A DNA stretch of 64,000 nucleotides. Origin: Tomocerus qinae (Eukaryota > Arthropoda > Collembola > Entomobryomorpha > Tomoceridae). The translations under genes were made by a program, and so were the position numbers. Positions 1-15,038 of this stretch are shown one piece after another. Location of the stretch: the NCBI GenBank assembly GCA_020055645.1, contig CM034546.1:123649875-123713874 (forward strand), written 5' to 3'. Numbering within the stretch: the first letter of the stretch is position 1; each line of letters starts with the position of its first letter. A model generated the notes under the pieces. That model was not told where the DNA came from and ran no database searches. It worked only from the letters and a program-made list of their open reading frames with translations.

Positions 1-1841
1 TTCAATGTATTGCCATATGATTATGTAAATCACTTTTATTTAGATCATTGACTATATACCTACTTGTAATTTTGTCATTATCACCGTCTTAAAGTTTCTT
101 TCAATTGATAAAGGCAGAGAAGTAGAGTAAGTTCTATATTTCTCCATACTTTGAATGTATTTACATTTAAAATTTATTAATAAGTTTAGGTAGCAAGTGA
201 TATGATGCGGATTTAAGTTTGAAATTTAGACCATTAGAAAGGAAAAGCCGACAAAGGTGGTATGAATGGAACCGAGTGACCTATTTTTGTGATCCTAAAT
301 TTGTATAGATACTTCTAAGAAAAGGTACTTGTTACAAATGAGCTTTATAATCCGTAATCAAGTTGTTTGTATATGACTGAATGGAGTGTCCAGTGTCAAA
401 TCACTTAAATCCAAATCTCCTAATTTCTCCAATTCACTTAAATCATTTTACAGATTTAAAGCCTATAGAAATCTAGTATAGTAATTAGGGCATGACATTT
501 ATACTTGATCTGTCTATATAAATACAACAATTTTGAATTTATTACGCCCTCAACATTCATACGTCCGTTGTTATAGTTGGAGACCTCATATTATAATTTC
601 TTTACGAGTATTTGTTGATGTAGGGTTTGAATATCTTGCAAGAGGTAAATAATGAAAAAAATGAAAAGTGAGACAAGTAAGGAGAGGCCGTGTTGAAGGG
701 AACTGAAGGCGACAATGTGTTGAGAGATAGACGCAGTTAATATAATGTGCAAGTAAATAACAATAAAGAGTTGGCGAGGACAAAGCATTATTTTGCAAAT
801 GCATTATTTAAAGTTAGCGTTCGTTGCTTCAGTTTATTCATACTACATAATAATGCCGTTCGTTCCGTGCGCCATGCTTTTATCGTAAAAATTACCCCTT
901 ATTACACCTTGGCTTCGTTTTTGTCTTAACTCAAGGTTTCTCAACTTGCGTTCTCATTTCTGAGTTGAAAAGAATATTTTTATAGTGAGTGACATTCCCA
1001 GTGGAAGGAATATCCTCTTACACAATCATTATACTAGTAGATATTCAAGTAAATCCTGAATTCTTTATTTTTCACTTTTAAATTCCAAATGCGAATTCCA
1101 AACCCTCATTTTCCCTGATAGATAAGTTATAGCAGAATAGGTCGAAATAAATTGTAAGAAAATGCGAAGGGAGTACATTCCTCCATTACTATTGTTAACC
1201 ATACCTACTAAATGTATACGACTGACTGATTGTTGTTGTTGTTGGGGGCATGCATTGCAATGTGGTTACTACTTACTCTCTTCTGTTGCAATATATATTT
1301 AGGTACATTTACTCTATATACAATTTAATACTACTTTGAACAGTAGCAAATAGATAAGCAAGCATGCAGAGAGAGAAGTACAAAGTGAGTGGTACTATAT
1401 AGGCATTCGGTGTATATACTCTGTCTGCATTTTATCTCCTGAGAAATAAAGAAAATAGTAAAATGCTAATGTTCCCTTTGTTAGCTCAATTCATCTTATT
1501 CTCGTCTACAGTAGATTCCCCCAACAAATGTACTTAGTACTAATGCAAGACAAATCTAACGTAACTCTGCTAAAGTAGCGTTTTGTATTATCAATACAAT
1601 TCTTTCAAACTGTTCTTCTTCTACTACATGAAGCTTTACATGCATTTTTACTTGTAAGGCAACATCCATCTCAACTCCTTCTAAATACAACTATCAATTT
1701 AACAGAATCGTACTTCACTCAACTCATTTGTCATTGCTCTATCCACTACCTACATCTATTATTACTATTATTATGCCAATCTTTACTAATACACTCATAG
1801 CTTTTAAAATTAATCCCTCTATACATTACTGGAACATACAC

Positions 1842-2180
1842 TTAAGGGTGGCTTATAGCGGGCTAATTGAGCATACACTTAAATACATTTAAATTTCCAA
1901 ACAGTGGCGAAATGTAAATATCTGAAACTTGTAGCTCCGAAATGTTACAAAAATTAATACAATTTGAATTATACCGGGAAAACATAATTTCCCGCCAACG
2001 CTATAATTCAAAACTTATTAGAAATTTCAAGTTTTCCGAGCCACAAGTCCGAGATGTTTACCTTCCGCCATTTTTTAGAAATTTTGAAGAATTTTGGTAA
2101 ATAAATACGGGCTACACTCTAACCCAAAGTAATACACATAAAGTGTGTGCTCAAGTTACCCCGCTATCAACCACCCTTAA
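1842..2180. mobile_element. TTAA-flanked MITE, copy A
   Basis: This 339-bp element, counted with its TTAA flanks, starts TTAAGGGTGGCTTATAGCGG and ends in the inverted counterpart CCGCTATCAACCACCCTTAA. The inside is partly palindromic, with arms built around CCGCCAACGCTATAATTC and a GGCGGAAGGTAAACATC-like block. It has no coding capacity. TTAA target duplications are typical of piggyBac-type transposases, so a non-autonomous piggyBac-like element is the best guess. Three more copies lie at 36706, 42716 and 62726. Confidence 0.85.
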
Positions 2181-2734
2181 TTTCCATACCCAAATATTTA
2201 TACACGATTTGCTGTTTTTATCGATTATCTATTTATATTTGGTTAGAAATGCTTATGAAATTGTTTCCTATTTAGTGGGTGCTGAAATTTTGTCGCTTTG
2301 AGCTGTTTGGAAATATTTGTTTCTTTTGTGTACTTGTACAAGATTTAGTAATATAGTTTTGAAGAGATTGATGTTCAAAGTAGGAATATTTTACAGACAT
2401 GGCCGCAAGGAAAAGCCTTGTTACAATTTGTAGTGAGTATGTATTAGGAATTAGTACAACAAATATATTATTGAATATCCTTAACAGAATCTATATCATA
2501 TTGAATACAAAGCAAAGGATAGAAAATGTACAAGTAGTAGTAGTAAAATAAAATCGTAGTAGCAGCAACATCGTCAGGGACGTAGAGAGATGTATTTGCA
2601 AAGGGTTGGAGAAAAAGATGGTTGAGTACAAAGGATTTTGCTACTACTACCTGTGTATACTATGTAGATAGTATAAGAAAGAAGGTGAGATTTCTCGTCT
2701 ATTTGAATAAGAAGGAGTGAGTGAGGGGTATGTA

Positions 2735-2832
2735 GATGTTAGTTAGTTAAGTTAGTTAGTTGGCTGAGTTAGTCAAGTCCAGTGAGTTAGTCAGTCAAGG
2801 AGTCAGTGAGTGAGTGAGTCAGTCGGTCGGTT
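2735..2832. repeat. degenerate GTTA/GAGT tetranucleotide tract
   Basis: About 100 bases consist mainly of GTTA, GTCA, GAGT and GTCG tetramers in irregular order. This looks like a decayed simple repeat with no coding potential. Confidence 0.7.
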
Positions 2833-5800
2833 TGTCTTGTCTCCTTCGTCCACAACTATCACCTTCATTTATTCCTCCACCTCGTCTACTTCTTCATTTA
2901 CAACTCTCTCCATTCCAACAATCTATTGGAAATATTCCGAGAAATACAAAAAGTGTTGTTTTGTGTAGCGTGACTTCAGTGAACTAGTTTTTGAGTTTAA
3001 TATTATGTATGAATTGAATTCCACTCAACTGGATTTCATTTGATTTTTTTTGCATCTTTGAATTCCAACTTTCCGCCGACAATCATATCAAAGTTACCAA
3101 CTATCGTGTGTCGTGTCCTATTTCAATCCAGTCCACTCTCTCCCAAATAAATATCCGAGAACTCTATTTGATACTGGATGGAATATTGTTATAGTAGATT
3201 ATAGGAAAGTCTCACAAGGACGGACGACGATTCCACTTTGGATTCCGTCTCACTTGACTTGATCTGGTGAGTCTCAATTTTTTTTATTCTACTCTCTACA
3301 ATCTTTCTACTTTACAAAATAAGTACATCACGTCCCCATTTAATATTTACTTCCTTTTTCTAATGACTACTAATAAGATGAAAGATTCTCTCACTGTTCT
3401 ACTCTTTTGTATATTATAATTGCAATAAAAACGCATGCACATAATTTATTATTCTCACTAACAGAAGCAACCGCTTCTGATTCAGAGAATAAAGAATGTG
3501 AAAAAAGAAACTGAATATTAGGCGTTGTGTTTACATGATGCTTGCCTACATTATTACGATTTAAACAAAACGTTATCATGCGCTATGAAAAAAAGTTTCA
3601 ACTTTTCTAAAGATATGTCTCTACCATCTTACAGCATTTTCTATAGAAAGAATTTATTTCTTTAATAAAGGTACAAAGGAAAAGCCTATTTATATAAATA
3701 TTATCTTGCCTAGCCTGATTTGCTCTACACTTTTACTATGGGTATTAAACTTTAGGAGAATTTACAACCACGGACTCTAAGTCTAATGTTATTATTGTTG
3801 AGATGAGTCTTAGTAGATGTAGGCACGTAGAGTAATGTTATTTATGATACGAAATATCAGAAATAGTTAACAGCATTCTCTGTAGGATTTATTTATATGA
3901 ATTTATATAGATGAGTAGTAGTAGGATGAAGCAAAAGTCGACGGGCGATAGTAGTAAAGTTTGTTTCACGCGCTGATTCGCAAATATGACTTGTGCCGTG
4001 TCTTGCTTTGCAGTTTGCATCCACATTAAATTGCATACCTCTGTGAAAAGCAGAGTAAATGCATGTATTTTGTAAGTGGCACTTATTATGAGGTTACCTT
4101 TTACTAAGAAGATCCCACGTTCACGTTAATTTACACTTTAAACATATCTATACGTTATAAAATACTTTATGTAGTATCATATACACACAATAAGAAATTC
4201 TTGAGAATAATACAATAAATGTATCATCTTAAGAAGCACAACAAGGCCAAATTCATTTTTACACTTGCTAAAAAAAGAAATGAATGAAAATTTAAATTAT
4301 TTTATTCACCAGTGTAAAATAAGTACACAATGAAAAAGAAAAACATGTCTTTGAATTTTTTTTTAAAGATCGTACGTTAAATTGGCATTAACATTAATGT
4401 TGACGGCAAGGTAAGATCAGCTTACGGCTTACGTTATACGATTGTGTGTAAAGGCGTTGTCTGAAAATTCATCGTCTCTCTGTAGTTCAGCTATATAAAA
4501 GTATAATAAAATGACGGAGATCATTCTCACAGACTTTGGATGTAAACAAAAGCGAGCATTTCTCTTTTGAACTTACAAGTACCTGATGTAAGGTTATACC
4601 TTAAAAAATATGTGCACTACTTATACATGCATTATATCAGGTCAGTCTTTTAGCATTACGTTGGCATTTGGCTCTAATTTATTTTCTGGCATGATTTGAC
4701 TTGGCATGGAATAAATGACAGACACTACGACTTGTCACAACAATTGTCGTCTGTCTATTTAGACATGGAATACAAGAATAACATGGAGAGGGAAATTATT
4801 GTTTTGTCTTTGCATGTAATTTTATACTTTATAACAATGCCATGCACAATAATTAATTATATTTAACTTAATTAAAAATGTAATTAGTCAGTTTGTAGTT
4901 AAATGGATTCTTCATGTCAACAGATAATATTTGTGCGGATATTATTTTTATAGACATGTCTTCATTTTGTATTCCACTCTCCATCTCTATAGGTATTACT
5001 CTTCCTTTCATTCCTAATTAACATATATTTGAGTCAAGTGTAATGAATTGTAATAGACAATTAATATGCCCCACCCACTAAATGACCGAGGCTGGGCTCA
5101 TTCCAACGCTCTCCATTTCTTCGCGTCTGCTAAAAAATCACGACGTAACCAACATTCAACGCAAAACGAGTCTCTTATGCAAATTCATAGAATCTGCTTC
5201 GTGCTATGGCTTGGCCTGTATAGAAACAAAAGTCTTGTCGTAAACGCCCAATTTTTCAGCTAATTTTTTTTGTAGCAATCAAATGCAAAATGACTTCCGG
5301 CGAAATCCATCGCGTGCTAAAATTACTGTCAGTCACCGTGCTCATTACAAATAACGCTAACTCGTAAATTATTACCATTTACTTCATCAAAATCTACATT
5401 TACCTGTAATTAACACATATCTTTATAGCATTTCGATCATTTCTGAATTCTTAATTAGCATTGCATGCTAAATTATCTAGACTTATGTTTTAAATTAACT
5501 CAGGTTTCACTATTCGTACCTATTTACAAGTTTTTACTGTCTATAATCCTTTGTTCACATTCTCGTTCATTAAAGAAAGTGAACAAAAATCTACCGCTAA
5601 GGAAATAGAAGGTATTACAGAAATGGAATTAGGTGAATTCTCAAAATTCAAGTAAACATTCACTCGGCCCATTATTATTACATTTTCTATATAACTTTCG
5701 GCATTTCCATTTGTCCTATTTTGGATTCTCTGTTTACATCAGCTTCAGGTATTATTATGATGTGTTTAGCTTTAGCCTAGTTATCAGATAAAAATAAAAA

Positions 5801-8800
5801 CAGAGTTTGAGGTCGAATTGACGTTCATTCTCAATATAGGATACTGTGACAAAAGACTGTCTCGACTATTGCTTCTGAATAGCCGTGGTCAGCCTGAAAA
5901 TTGTCGTGGTCGCAATTCTATGCATATTATTAAGTACAATATAAGTCTTAGGCCTACAGACAGATGTTATTTTGTGTATTTAGATCAACGTTGAAGTATA
6001 AATAGAATAAAGATAGGAAAATCCTACTAATTGTGACCTATCTATAAATATCGAGATACTTAAAGTATTTATTATCCAGACCATTTCTAAACTCATAGAC
6101 AGTGACAGTGTCATAAGTACTGTAATAATCTGTATTATTATTAGACTAATACTTACCTGGCTCTATTCTGTACAGAAATCTATGCCGGACTTCTCCAAAA
6201 GGATTAATAATAGAAATTCAATAGAGAAACGAAGAGAAAGGATTAGTAAGGAGGAGGTGGAGGAGGAAGGGACCAAATAATAATACTATTTATGTAAAAG
6301 TTATTTTCGGGAAGATTAGTATGTCATTTTTGACGCAAGTAACTATATTCATATAGAATTTGTACAAATGTACAATAAATTAGGCTACATGCAGTCCTTA
6401 GAATTACTATAGTTAAAAATACATTTCAGTACTGTTTATATATACTATTATGAAATACTAATAATATTATTTACCAATTTGTCTCCATTTTTTTGACGTT
6501 TAACGACGATATTTGATATTTCATCTTCTGTTGTATAATAAACCTAGTTTTTACACTGCTTGGTTTACTGGGCGAGGCTGGAGTAAGGTAATTGTTAAGT
6601 TCAAGATAATGTTTATATAATTATATACATTGTAGATTTATTATATAAACATGTGCTAAGTAATACTATATACCTAGTAATGTGCTATATTTACTTTACC
6701 TACTTTACCTACATCGTTATCTATTTTTATAATTAAACTTAGTTTACTTATTGTATTTACGATTCACGCTATTAAAAGATAATTTTAATTACCATGAATG
6801 AAACAGAGTTAGCATTAAATAATTAATTGTATTGTTGTACTTAAGCTCGCGTAATAGTAACATAGCGATATTGAGTAGGGCGATAAACACAAAATCCACA
6901 TTGCCCCATACCTCTAAAGCACGGATACGAAAATAGTAACGTTAAGGAACGAGAACTGTGTCCGATTTTTTAGGGAGTAGGCAAAGAAGACAGGATGAGC
7001 AGTATAATAGAAATCGTATGTGTAAAGCAAACCGTTTTATTCTCCAACTAACAGTTTTAGTCATTTACATTTGTTTTTGCGGGAAACTAGGGCATAAATA
7101 GTGCTAAGCTGACGATAACAGTTACATACGACTGATCAATGTCTTCCGGTGAGGAAATGTTCTTCCAGGAGCAGATTGTACTAGTTATATACTCTTTTGT
7201 CATTTCATTAATTACATATAACTTCTATATAGCCGAGAGAAAATGTATAATTAATCACAGTCGACATCAGATTGCAGATCAAAAATGACTTCCTTTCTTA
7301 CTGTTGTTGTATTTCCTAGATAAAACTTCTTTCTGTGTAACTGCATCAGACTCTATATTCTCTGTCGTATACATTCCTATGCTAATTATGCAATACTATA
7401 CTCTTTTATATAAAATAATTAATTATTTAAACCTGTACAGTATTTAATTTTGGGTAAGGTACTCTGTAAATATTAGTCTTGATTAAATCTTTGTTTTATT
7501 GTTAGTTACATCTTACATCCCTACAATATGAATAACATACAAAGTACAAAGAGATAAGATCAAAGTTTTACATCAGTAAATTATAAAACATACAAGTACT
7601 ACTGTTTTCTTTTGGCAGACTTAATTAACACTTCAACCGCCAAGTTTTAAATTAAAAAAATGTTAAAATTGAATAATCAGCTGAAAAGGGCAAAGTATTA
7701 GAATATTTTGAATTATAATTTACTTTAGTAATTAGCTGTGCTTGTACTATGGATAAATTGTAATGGTTGGGTAATGAAAAGAGTATTAGTAGAATTTATG
7801 TAGATAGCTAAATAAATACATTTAGCAGACACGTGAGGATGATGGTAGGGCAATGTCTTAAATTAGGGTAAGTAACGGGAGTATTTTTTATACTTTAGCC
7901 GTTGTAGGCTTAAAAGCAACTGTTTGTTAATACCCATGTAAGTACTTGTCTGTTCACATGCAAGTACAGCATAGAAATTACAAACTGCAAACGTCAAACA
8001 ATAAATTACATGTATGTACATTAGTGCAGTATTCTGTGAGTGCAAAACTCTCGTCTTTCACGAACTGCATTTCATTACATCACAGCATGATGGCACTTTG
8101 AACAATCTACTTACTGTTGTACCAACACAATTGTGATTTCCGTACAAACATGTTTATAGTAAGATCTAGTTATATGTATATGTATCTTTATAATATGTTG
8201 ATTAAGTCTTAGCATTAACTTAACTCTTTATGATTAGTTTGTGAATAAGTTGTACATAGAATTCGACAAGTAAAAGATTCCGATAAGATTTTATTTATTT
8301 AAATGAAGTAACTGGTTACATAACATGTGCTTGACAATAAGGAACTATAACATATCATCTTATTCAGGAAAGGTTGTCCTTGTTTTATAATAAACTAGAT
8401 TACTACTTACACATAAGCTATAGACGCTTCTTAGGTAGCTATGTGTCATCATTATATAGACTAATTCTAGGAATTAAGTGAAAGATTTAATAATTGTGAT
8501 AATATTTTGCGTATACACACAGGTACCTATTTTAAAATCATTTTGTGTATAATGCAATATAAATGTACCTAAATAATGGATGGAAGGAAAAAGGTTGGTT
8601 TTTGGGTTGGTAGAAGAATGTTTAGAAATGATTGTGAAAGAGGTTTTGAGAGTGGATGGATAGTAATACTTTGATTGCAATTTGAATGATATTTAAGGTG
8701 TATGCATCTATCGTATAGGTACAATTAGCCGTATCAATCTCTCATGACAAAAGCATAGTAATTACACAGGTAAACGACGCTGACATGCATTACTCTATAC

Positions 8801-9077
8801 GTGCACAATCATGCGAAATGCCTTGTTGGTTGATCTGATTCTCAAAACTTTTTTATCTTGATTCCTATAATTCCATGGCTAAATAACGGCCTGCTCTGTT
8901 CTGGCCATCTAACTCTCCCATGCTTTTTTACATTATGACTTTACCGTTTATATTTCACAAGGTTTGCATTGCAATGACTCACTCTTTTCATTTTATCTAA
9001 AACTTCCATATGCCAGACATTTTACGTGTTGATTTCTTTCAACAAAATCAAATTACTAATATAATGGTCCTTCTTAC

Positions 9078-9394
9078 ACTATATAATCTATATAACTATA
9101 TAAAGGTCCTTTATATACTATATAATCTATATAACTATATAAAGGTCCTTTATATACTATATAATCTATATAACTATATAAAGGTCCTTTATATACTATA
9201 TAATCTATATAACTATATAAAGGTCCTTTTATACTATAATCTATATAACTATATAATTTTCCTTATATACTAAATCTATATATATAAAGTTCCTTATATA
9301 CTATATAATCTATATAACTTTATAAAGGTCCTTTATATACTATATAATCTATATAACTATATAAAGGTCCTTATATATTATATAATCTATATAA
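9078..9394. repeat. 39-bp minisatellite of palindromic units
   Basis: There are about eight copies of a 39-bp unit that contains CTATATAATCTATATAAC followed by TATATAAAGG, a single T and CCTTTATATA. The last part is a near-perfect 10+10 palindrome, so each unit can form a hairpin. The first four units are almost identical; later ones carry small deletions. Because 39 is a multiple of three, one frame reads as a 13-residue repeat peptide, but this is a by-product of the array and not a gene. Confidence 0.9.
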
Positions 9395-10311
9395 TATGCA
9401 TTTGTATGCATGTATGTGTGCAATTCATTTCTTGTCAAAGGATTGCATTGCATTTATTACATTATATGGTGTCATGTCAAGTGAGTTCAGTCCAGTTCAG
9501 TAGTAGTATGGTGTTGTATTCATAATATGATCTTTGGCTGTATAATTACAACGTGTTGTCCTCCCTCCTGTATTTTGAAATGGGCTAGTTATTTCCAAGT
9601 GTTGTTACAAGGACGGATAAAATTGTAATTTGTCACGACGAGAGTAACAGGTCAATGAGCACTTTTATTTTTGTGTCGTCTCTCCGAGGCCCCTCTCTAC
9701 CCTCATTCTTTCCATGTATTTGTTATCTCCATTATTTGCATATTAAAATAATTAAACAATCGATTTAGTCATCTTGTTGCATACTAACCCATCCAGTTCA
9801 AAATTATCTCGTTGTATTTTTACGCAAGTTTAATGAATGACTATTCAACTGCATTCGACTAGTAATAGCCAGGTAGTAGATAAATGTGCATTTACATTAT
9901 TAAATCACTTACAAAAAATAGATACATACTCTATATAATAATATAGCATTAAAGTAGCAATTATAATCTCCTTGTTAGACTGTTAATGTTAGATTCGTGT
10001 TTGTAGTTTGTGGACATCGTCATAAAACAAAAAGCAGGTGCATCCAATCTCCATCCATGTATAGTCTTTCTTTCTGTGTATACCAACTTACCAACATGTT
10101 TTACTATAAGAGTCGAAAGTCTACTACAGATATGCAAATAACAATAGCCATTGTTAACCAAAATATAAATGCACGTTGCTTAAATTCACTCTGATAAATA
10201 CACACAATACTTTGGGAAATCTAATTGTTACCAGACTGTTAATTATGATTTAATTTACTATAATTACATCAGAAAGTGTATTATTTCATACATGACTATT
10301 TATTTCCTCAT

Positions 10312-10690
10312 TAATCTTTCAAATCCTTCAAAAACCTATCATTTGACATTCAACGGGTAATATTTCATCAAATACTCAATATATTTTGTAAGAAAATCTC
10401 CAAAAATTGTTGAATTGGACAGAAATTCATTTTAAATGAATTAAAAATGATAAATGCACAAGGAAATGTAAAATTGGAAAGTTTGCCAATATAAAAATAA
10501 TCTTTAATCATCAAGTCCTTCAAAAACCTATAATTTAACATTCAATGGGCAATATTTTAATATTTTTCGTATGAAAATCTCCAAAAATTGTTGAAATTGA
10601 GCAGAGATTCATTTGGAATGAATTAAAAATGATAAATGCACAAGGAAATGTAAAATTGGAAAGTTTACCCATATAAAAATAATGTTTAAT
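10312..10690. repeat. 192-bp tandem duplication
   Basis: Two adjacent copies of a segment share blocks such as TCCTTCAAAAACCTAT (at 10324 and 10516), AAAATCTCCAAAAATTGTTG and AATGATAAATGCACAAGG. The offset is 192 bp. The copies differ at scattered positions and by small indels, so the duplication is not recent. No coding capacity. Confidence 0.85.
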
Positions 10691-13600
10691 TAATTCATGA
10701 TTTTAGTGTATTGAATTTTTAAGTTTGTAAGAAGAATCTCGGACTTTAGAAATTCCAAAAGGATAATATTGTAGTTGTGTATATTATGTTAAGGTTAGAT
10801 TGAGTATAGAGATGCAGACGTTTCCTGGGTTTGTGAAGTGTATGAATGTGGGAAGTGAGATCTTGAGCTTTGTGGTTTGGAGAAGTGGAAGTGGAGATTT
10901 CAAAGCAAGGGACAAGGGAAACCGAAAGGACGAATGAAAGTAGTTTATCAACTCTCCTCCGACTGTTGACTTCTCTCTCCACTCGGTCAGACGAGTGCAC
11001 TTATTACATACATGAACATATGTCTGTCTACTGTTCTCCGTTACGTGCACTTGTTCGATGACTACATGCGTGAACTAAAGAGGAAATTCTGTTTTCATGT
11101 CATCTAAAGGAATCTGCATTTATTTGCACTGCACTCCTCCTTTCAATCTATTCCAGAACAGATTCCAATTTCCAATTGTGTGATACTCATCCATGCAGTC
11201 ACACGAGTTAATCGGACACACACGTTATTGACATCTCTTTAGATATACAATACTTGATGGATATACTTCAGTATACTCAAATACAATTTCCTTGTACATC
11301 AAAAGTCCTGATCTTTGATCCATTCGATTACACTGTCCACACAATTCCATCCTTCTACTTTACCCAGTCATTCCCACAAAATTCATTTAGGTTACACTTA
11401 CAGTAGACTATATTTTTGCTATGGGTGTCCAAATTAATTAAATGACACTAAAAACAATTAAGGCATGCATACTACTGTAAAAATTGATATTTATTTACAA
11501 CGGCGTACAAAAAAATGCGTATTTCTTAAATTTAACTAACTATGTTGCAGATTTAACGATTATTTCAGGGTCCTTATTTTTTCAAATGTCAAGTTCCATG
11601 GCTGTTGTAAAATTAATCACAGCTCATTGGATATGGTCAATACAATGCAATGCTATCTAAGAAAACTTGGTTTAAAAAACGATTCTAAGTTTTACGAGTG
11701 TGCAGGGTAATAAATTGAATATTACACTCCAAGTCAGTTTTAATGTATTTATACAGGGTGAGCAATAATATTTGACTAAAGTGATTAATATTGTATGGAG
11801 TAGGTGTAATATTATACTGTGTCTATATATACAGGTGCTAAGTCTAGAAGTGTATTCATGACATGCAGTTTTATTATTTGTAGTGAATGATGTGAACTTA
11901 GTTAAAAGCAATTATGAAGTATACCGTTACAAAGTAAGCTTAATGTAATTGTAATTTTAGTTGCAAAGTGAGCTTAGCTTAGGTCGTTGCACGTGTTGGA
12001 GAGACTGGAAGTGGATGTGAAGTGGACGTACTAAATATCCCTAATGAGACTTCTACGTTTATTCAAATAGTAGCCATGCAGTCTCAATGTGTACAGGAGG
12101 GAGTAAGTATATTGTACATGCGGCCCTCAATAAGATAATACTTATCATGCAACATTTCCCATAAGGTCCCCATCCCCACGCAAGGCAATTAATTACTGAA
12201 CTCACTCTCAAGAATTCCTTATTGTTTATTATTATTGTACCACTCTAACTACTACACGCATATTAACTCTAAGTAATCGAGAAGAATATTATCATGTACT
12301 TCTCTATGTATTATTATAAATTATAAGCATTTTTATAAGAATTTATTTAGCATTGTCACAAAGTGTATGCAAATTAATCCTGGAAGATTCTGATGACGTT
12401 AGTACTTAAGTAGGGTTTTAGGTTGACGAATTTTAATTTAATTAAATGCGTCAGAAATTGAGAAGGTTGTTTGTAAATATTTGAACATTCTTTAGACAAG
12501 TGGATAAAGGACATTGTTTCGAGGGTTGATGTGAATGGAATTGAAAAGTTTCAGAATTGGATTGCCGAGGTAAAGTCATAAGTTGGTGTATTTTTCTGTA
12601 TCTGATTTTTGAGTTGGGAGTCTGTGAGTTGGATGGGACTCTCTGGGAGTATTTCTTAGATTAGTTTTTTGATGGAAAAAACTATTCGAGTGAAACGTAA
12701 CTTGGAATGTACATTCCAATTCTTTTATGCATTATGTACTATCCAATTTTTATAATGTTTATTTTATTCCAACCTCACTCCGTACACATGACCCACAAAA
12801 GGGAATTCTGCGAACAAATACTCTGCATAAACATTACGACTGATCAATAACATTACCTTTCGCATTTTGATACATTATTCCCTACCAATTTTCAAACTGG
12901 CTTTTATATCTTATTAAACTTGTATAGACTTTTGACATTTTAGGCTATTTTTACAGGTGAATGCTATCATATCATTTATGCAAACAGCAAATCCAATACT
13001 CGAATCTAAAATATACAGTGAAAACAAAACAAATGCACATTCCATGTCTATGGAGAATAAATCCTATGCATAATCAGATAACAACATTATTATTATGCTC
13101 ACAGCGCGGGCAAAGCAAACATGCTAATAATAGCAAGATCTCCAAAATATCAATAAATTCTCCTCCTATCACAAATAGTATGCTATGATAACAAAAAACA
13201 TCAATTCTGCGATGTAAAAAGTAAAAACAAGTTCCAAAACTAGTTTGCCTTATTTTAAAACAACAAAAACATTTTTTATAATTTTTTTAAACGAAATTAT
13301 AATTTATTGTTAAAAGAACTCCAAATAATAATAATTGTGAATGGTTATGTAAATTATTTCTATTTATTATACAAATATAATCAAGTTAAGGATTGCTACT
13401 TGTTAAAATTACTTGACTCTGCAAAACTGTTATTTCCTGAGGGAAAGTGTAGAAGCAATACGGAAAGTGCTATTTCGATTTATTTGAAACAAAGACGCAA
13501 TCAGAAAAGTCAATTTGAGGGAGCCAATCAGCTACCGTAAAATATATTTTATAAGAAAACAATGGTAAACCCTGATAAGAAGTATAATAACTTTTAAAGA

Positions 13601-15038
13601 AAACTTGCTACCCAAAAGAATTCAAAGCAAATAACTACATACATATATTATATACATTGTCAAATCACCTGATTGTCAAATAACGTAAGTCAACATCATT
13701 AAAATTCATACAAGTTAAGCGATGGAATTGTGAAGCATGTTCAATCTATCAAAACAGAGATTCTCGAGGAGGAAAAATGTATTGTTTCTCTAATAGTGTA
13801 GCCATATTTCAAAGGGTTCCGGAATATTGAATTTATTATATAGACTGTAAGGAGGTAGCGCATAGTGTTCAGGTATACAATTGGATTGTTATGCAAATAC
13901 ACTATCTATATGATAAAAAGAGGATTTGCAGGATTCGAGTAATTGTAAGCAAATAAGATAAGAACTGCCATTACATAATTACACGAATGGGAAATGCAAT
14001 ATTCTCTAACTACATACAATAAAATTTTGGATATTCACATTTGCTCAGCACATCCGCAATCAGCTGTGCAAACAAAATACTAATATTTCATAAATCTTGT
14101 TGAATATTGCATTGAATGATTGAGACACTCTTTACCTGTGTGCCTACTACTAGTACCTAAATGTGTATATCAGTTGCGTTACGCTCAGAGTTAACCAAAA
14201 TGTTTGTAAATAAGTACGCAGATTTATTTGACTAACCAGGCCAATTATGTATTTTCCTTAATCTTAAGATTTCTTAAAAAGTTTGTAAGCTCTCGCAACA
14301 TTTTAAATGTTAAAACCTGAATTCTAATTTAATAAGGAAAAGATTTAGCAAGTTTTTAGCAAGTGGTAGCTCACGATGTAGATAAATATTAGATTTGGAA
14401 GAGATGAGATAATAATAAGCGAGATGAGTGAAGATAATGTAATGCAATTAGAGTTAATGCCAACTGCTTAGGAGGTTTCATTATTTACAACTACAATATT
14501 ATTATTGGCAAGAAGAAGAAGGTTCTTTATCTCTTCTGCCAACAGAAGATCAGAACAAGTGGCGAACCAACTATCAACTATCTCTATTCATATTGCAACG
14601 CACAGTGGGGAATAGTGAATCTTCTTTGTGGTTCGTGAATCTTGACATAAATTAATAATAATAATATATGTATATATACATAAAAAGAAGCCGTACAGGA
14701 CACACACGACCCTATAGAGAAGAAATTAATAATACTTTACTGGATACACTAGCAAAATTCAAGAGAATAAATTAAAAAAAGACAAGAAAATTAATTGACC
14801 AGTTTAGGTAGGCAAACATCCAAACACTATAATCAAATAGGTAAATCAAGTTTTCCTTCAAAATCAGTTTTCACTCGTGTATGAACACATCTCTTCATCT
14901 CACGATGCCCATACTATGGATAAAATTCCAAAGCAATTGTCAAACTGACTTACGTACGCATAAGAATTATTGTAGCTTACTTTTAGAACGTGTATTAATT
15001 CAACACTACATATTATAAGTAGTAAATGGGTGAAATTA

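Larger units (their letters stand above)
1..9077. other. gene-poor AT-rich DNA
   Basis: I see no coding gene here on either strand. Open frames are short, rich in Leu, Ile, Tyr and His, and lack the composition or splice context of real exons. The stretch holds one TTAA-flanked MITE (1842-2180), a degenerate tetranucleotide tract (about 2735-2832) and a GC-richer block near 5060-5265 that may be a conserved non-coding element. A good donor (CTG then GTGAGT) lies at 3266 on the plus strand, so an untranslated first exon of a gene further right is possible. Confidence 0.6.

Noticed and set aside
9010..9273. 87-codon frame with a repeated LYNLYNYIKV peptide
   Set aside because: Produced by the 39-bp minisatellite, whose unit is a multiple of three; not a repeat protein gene.
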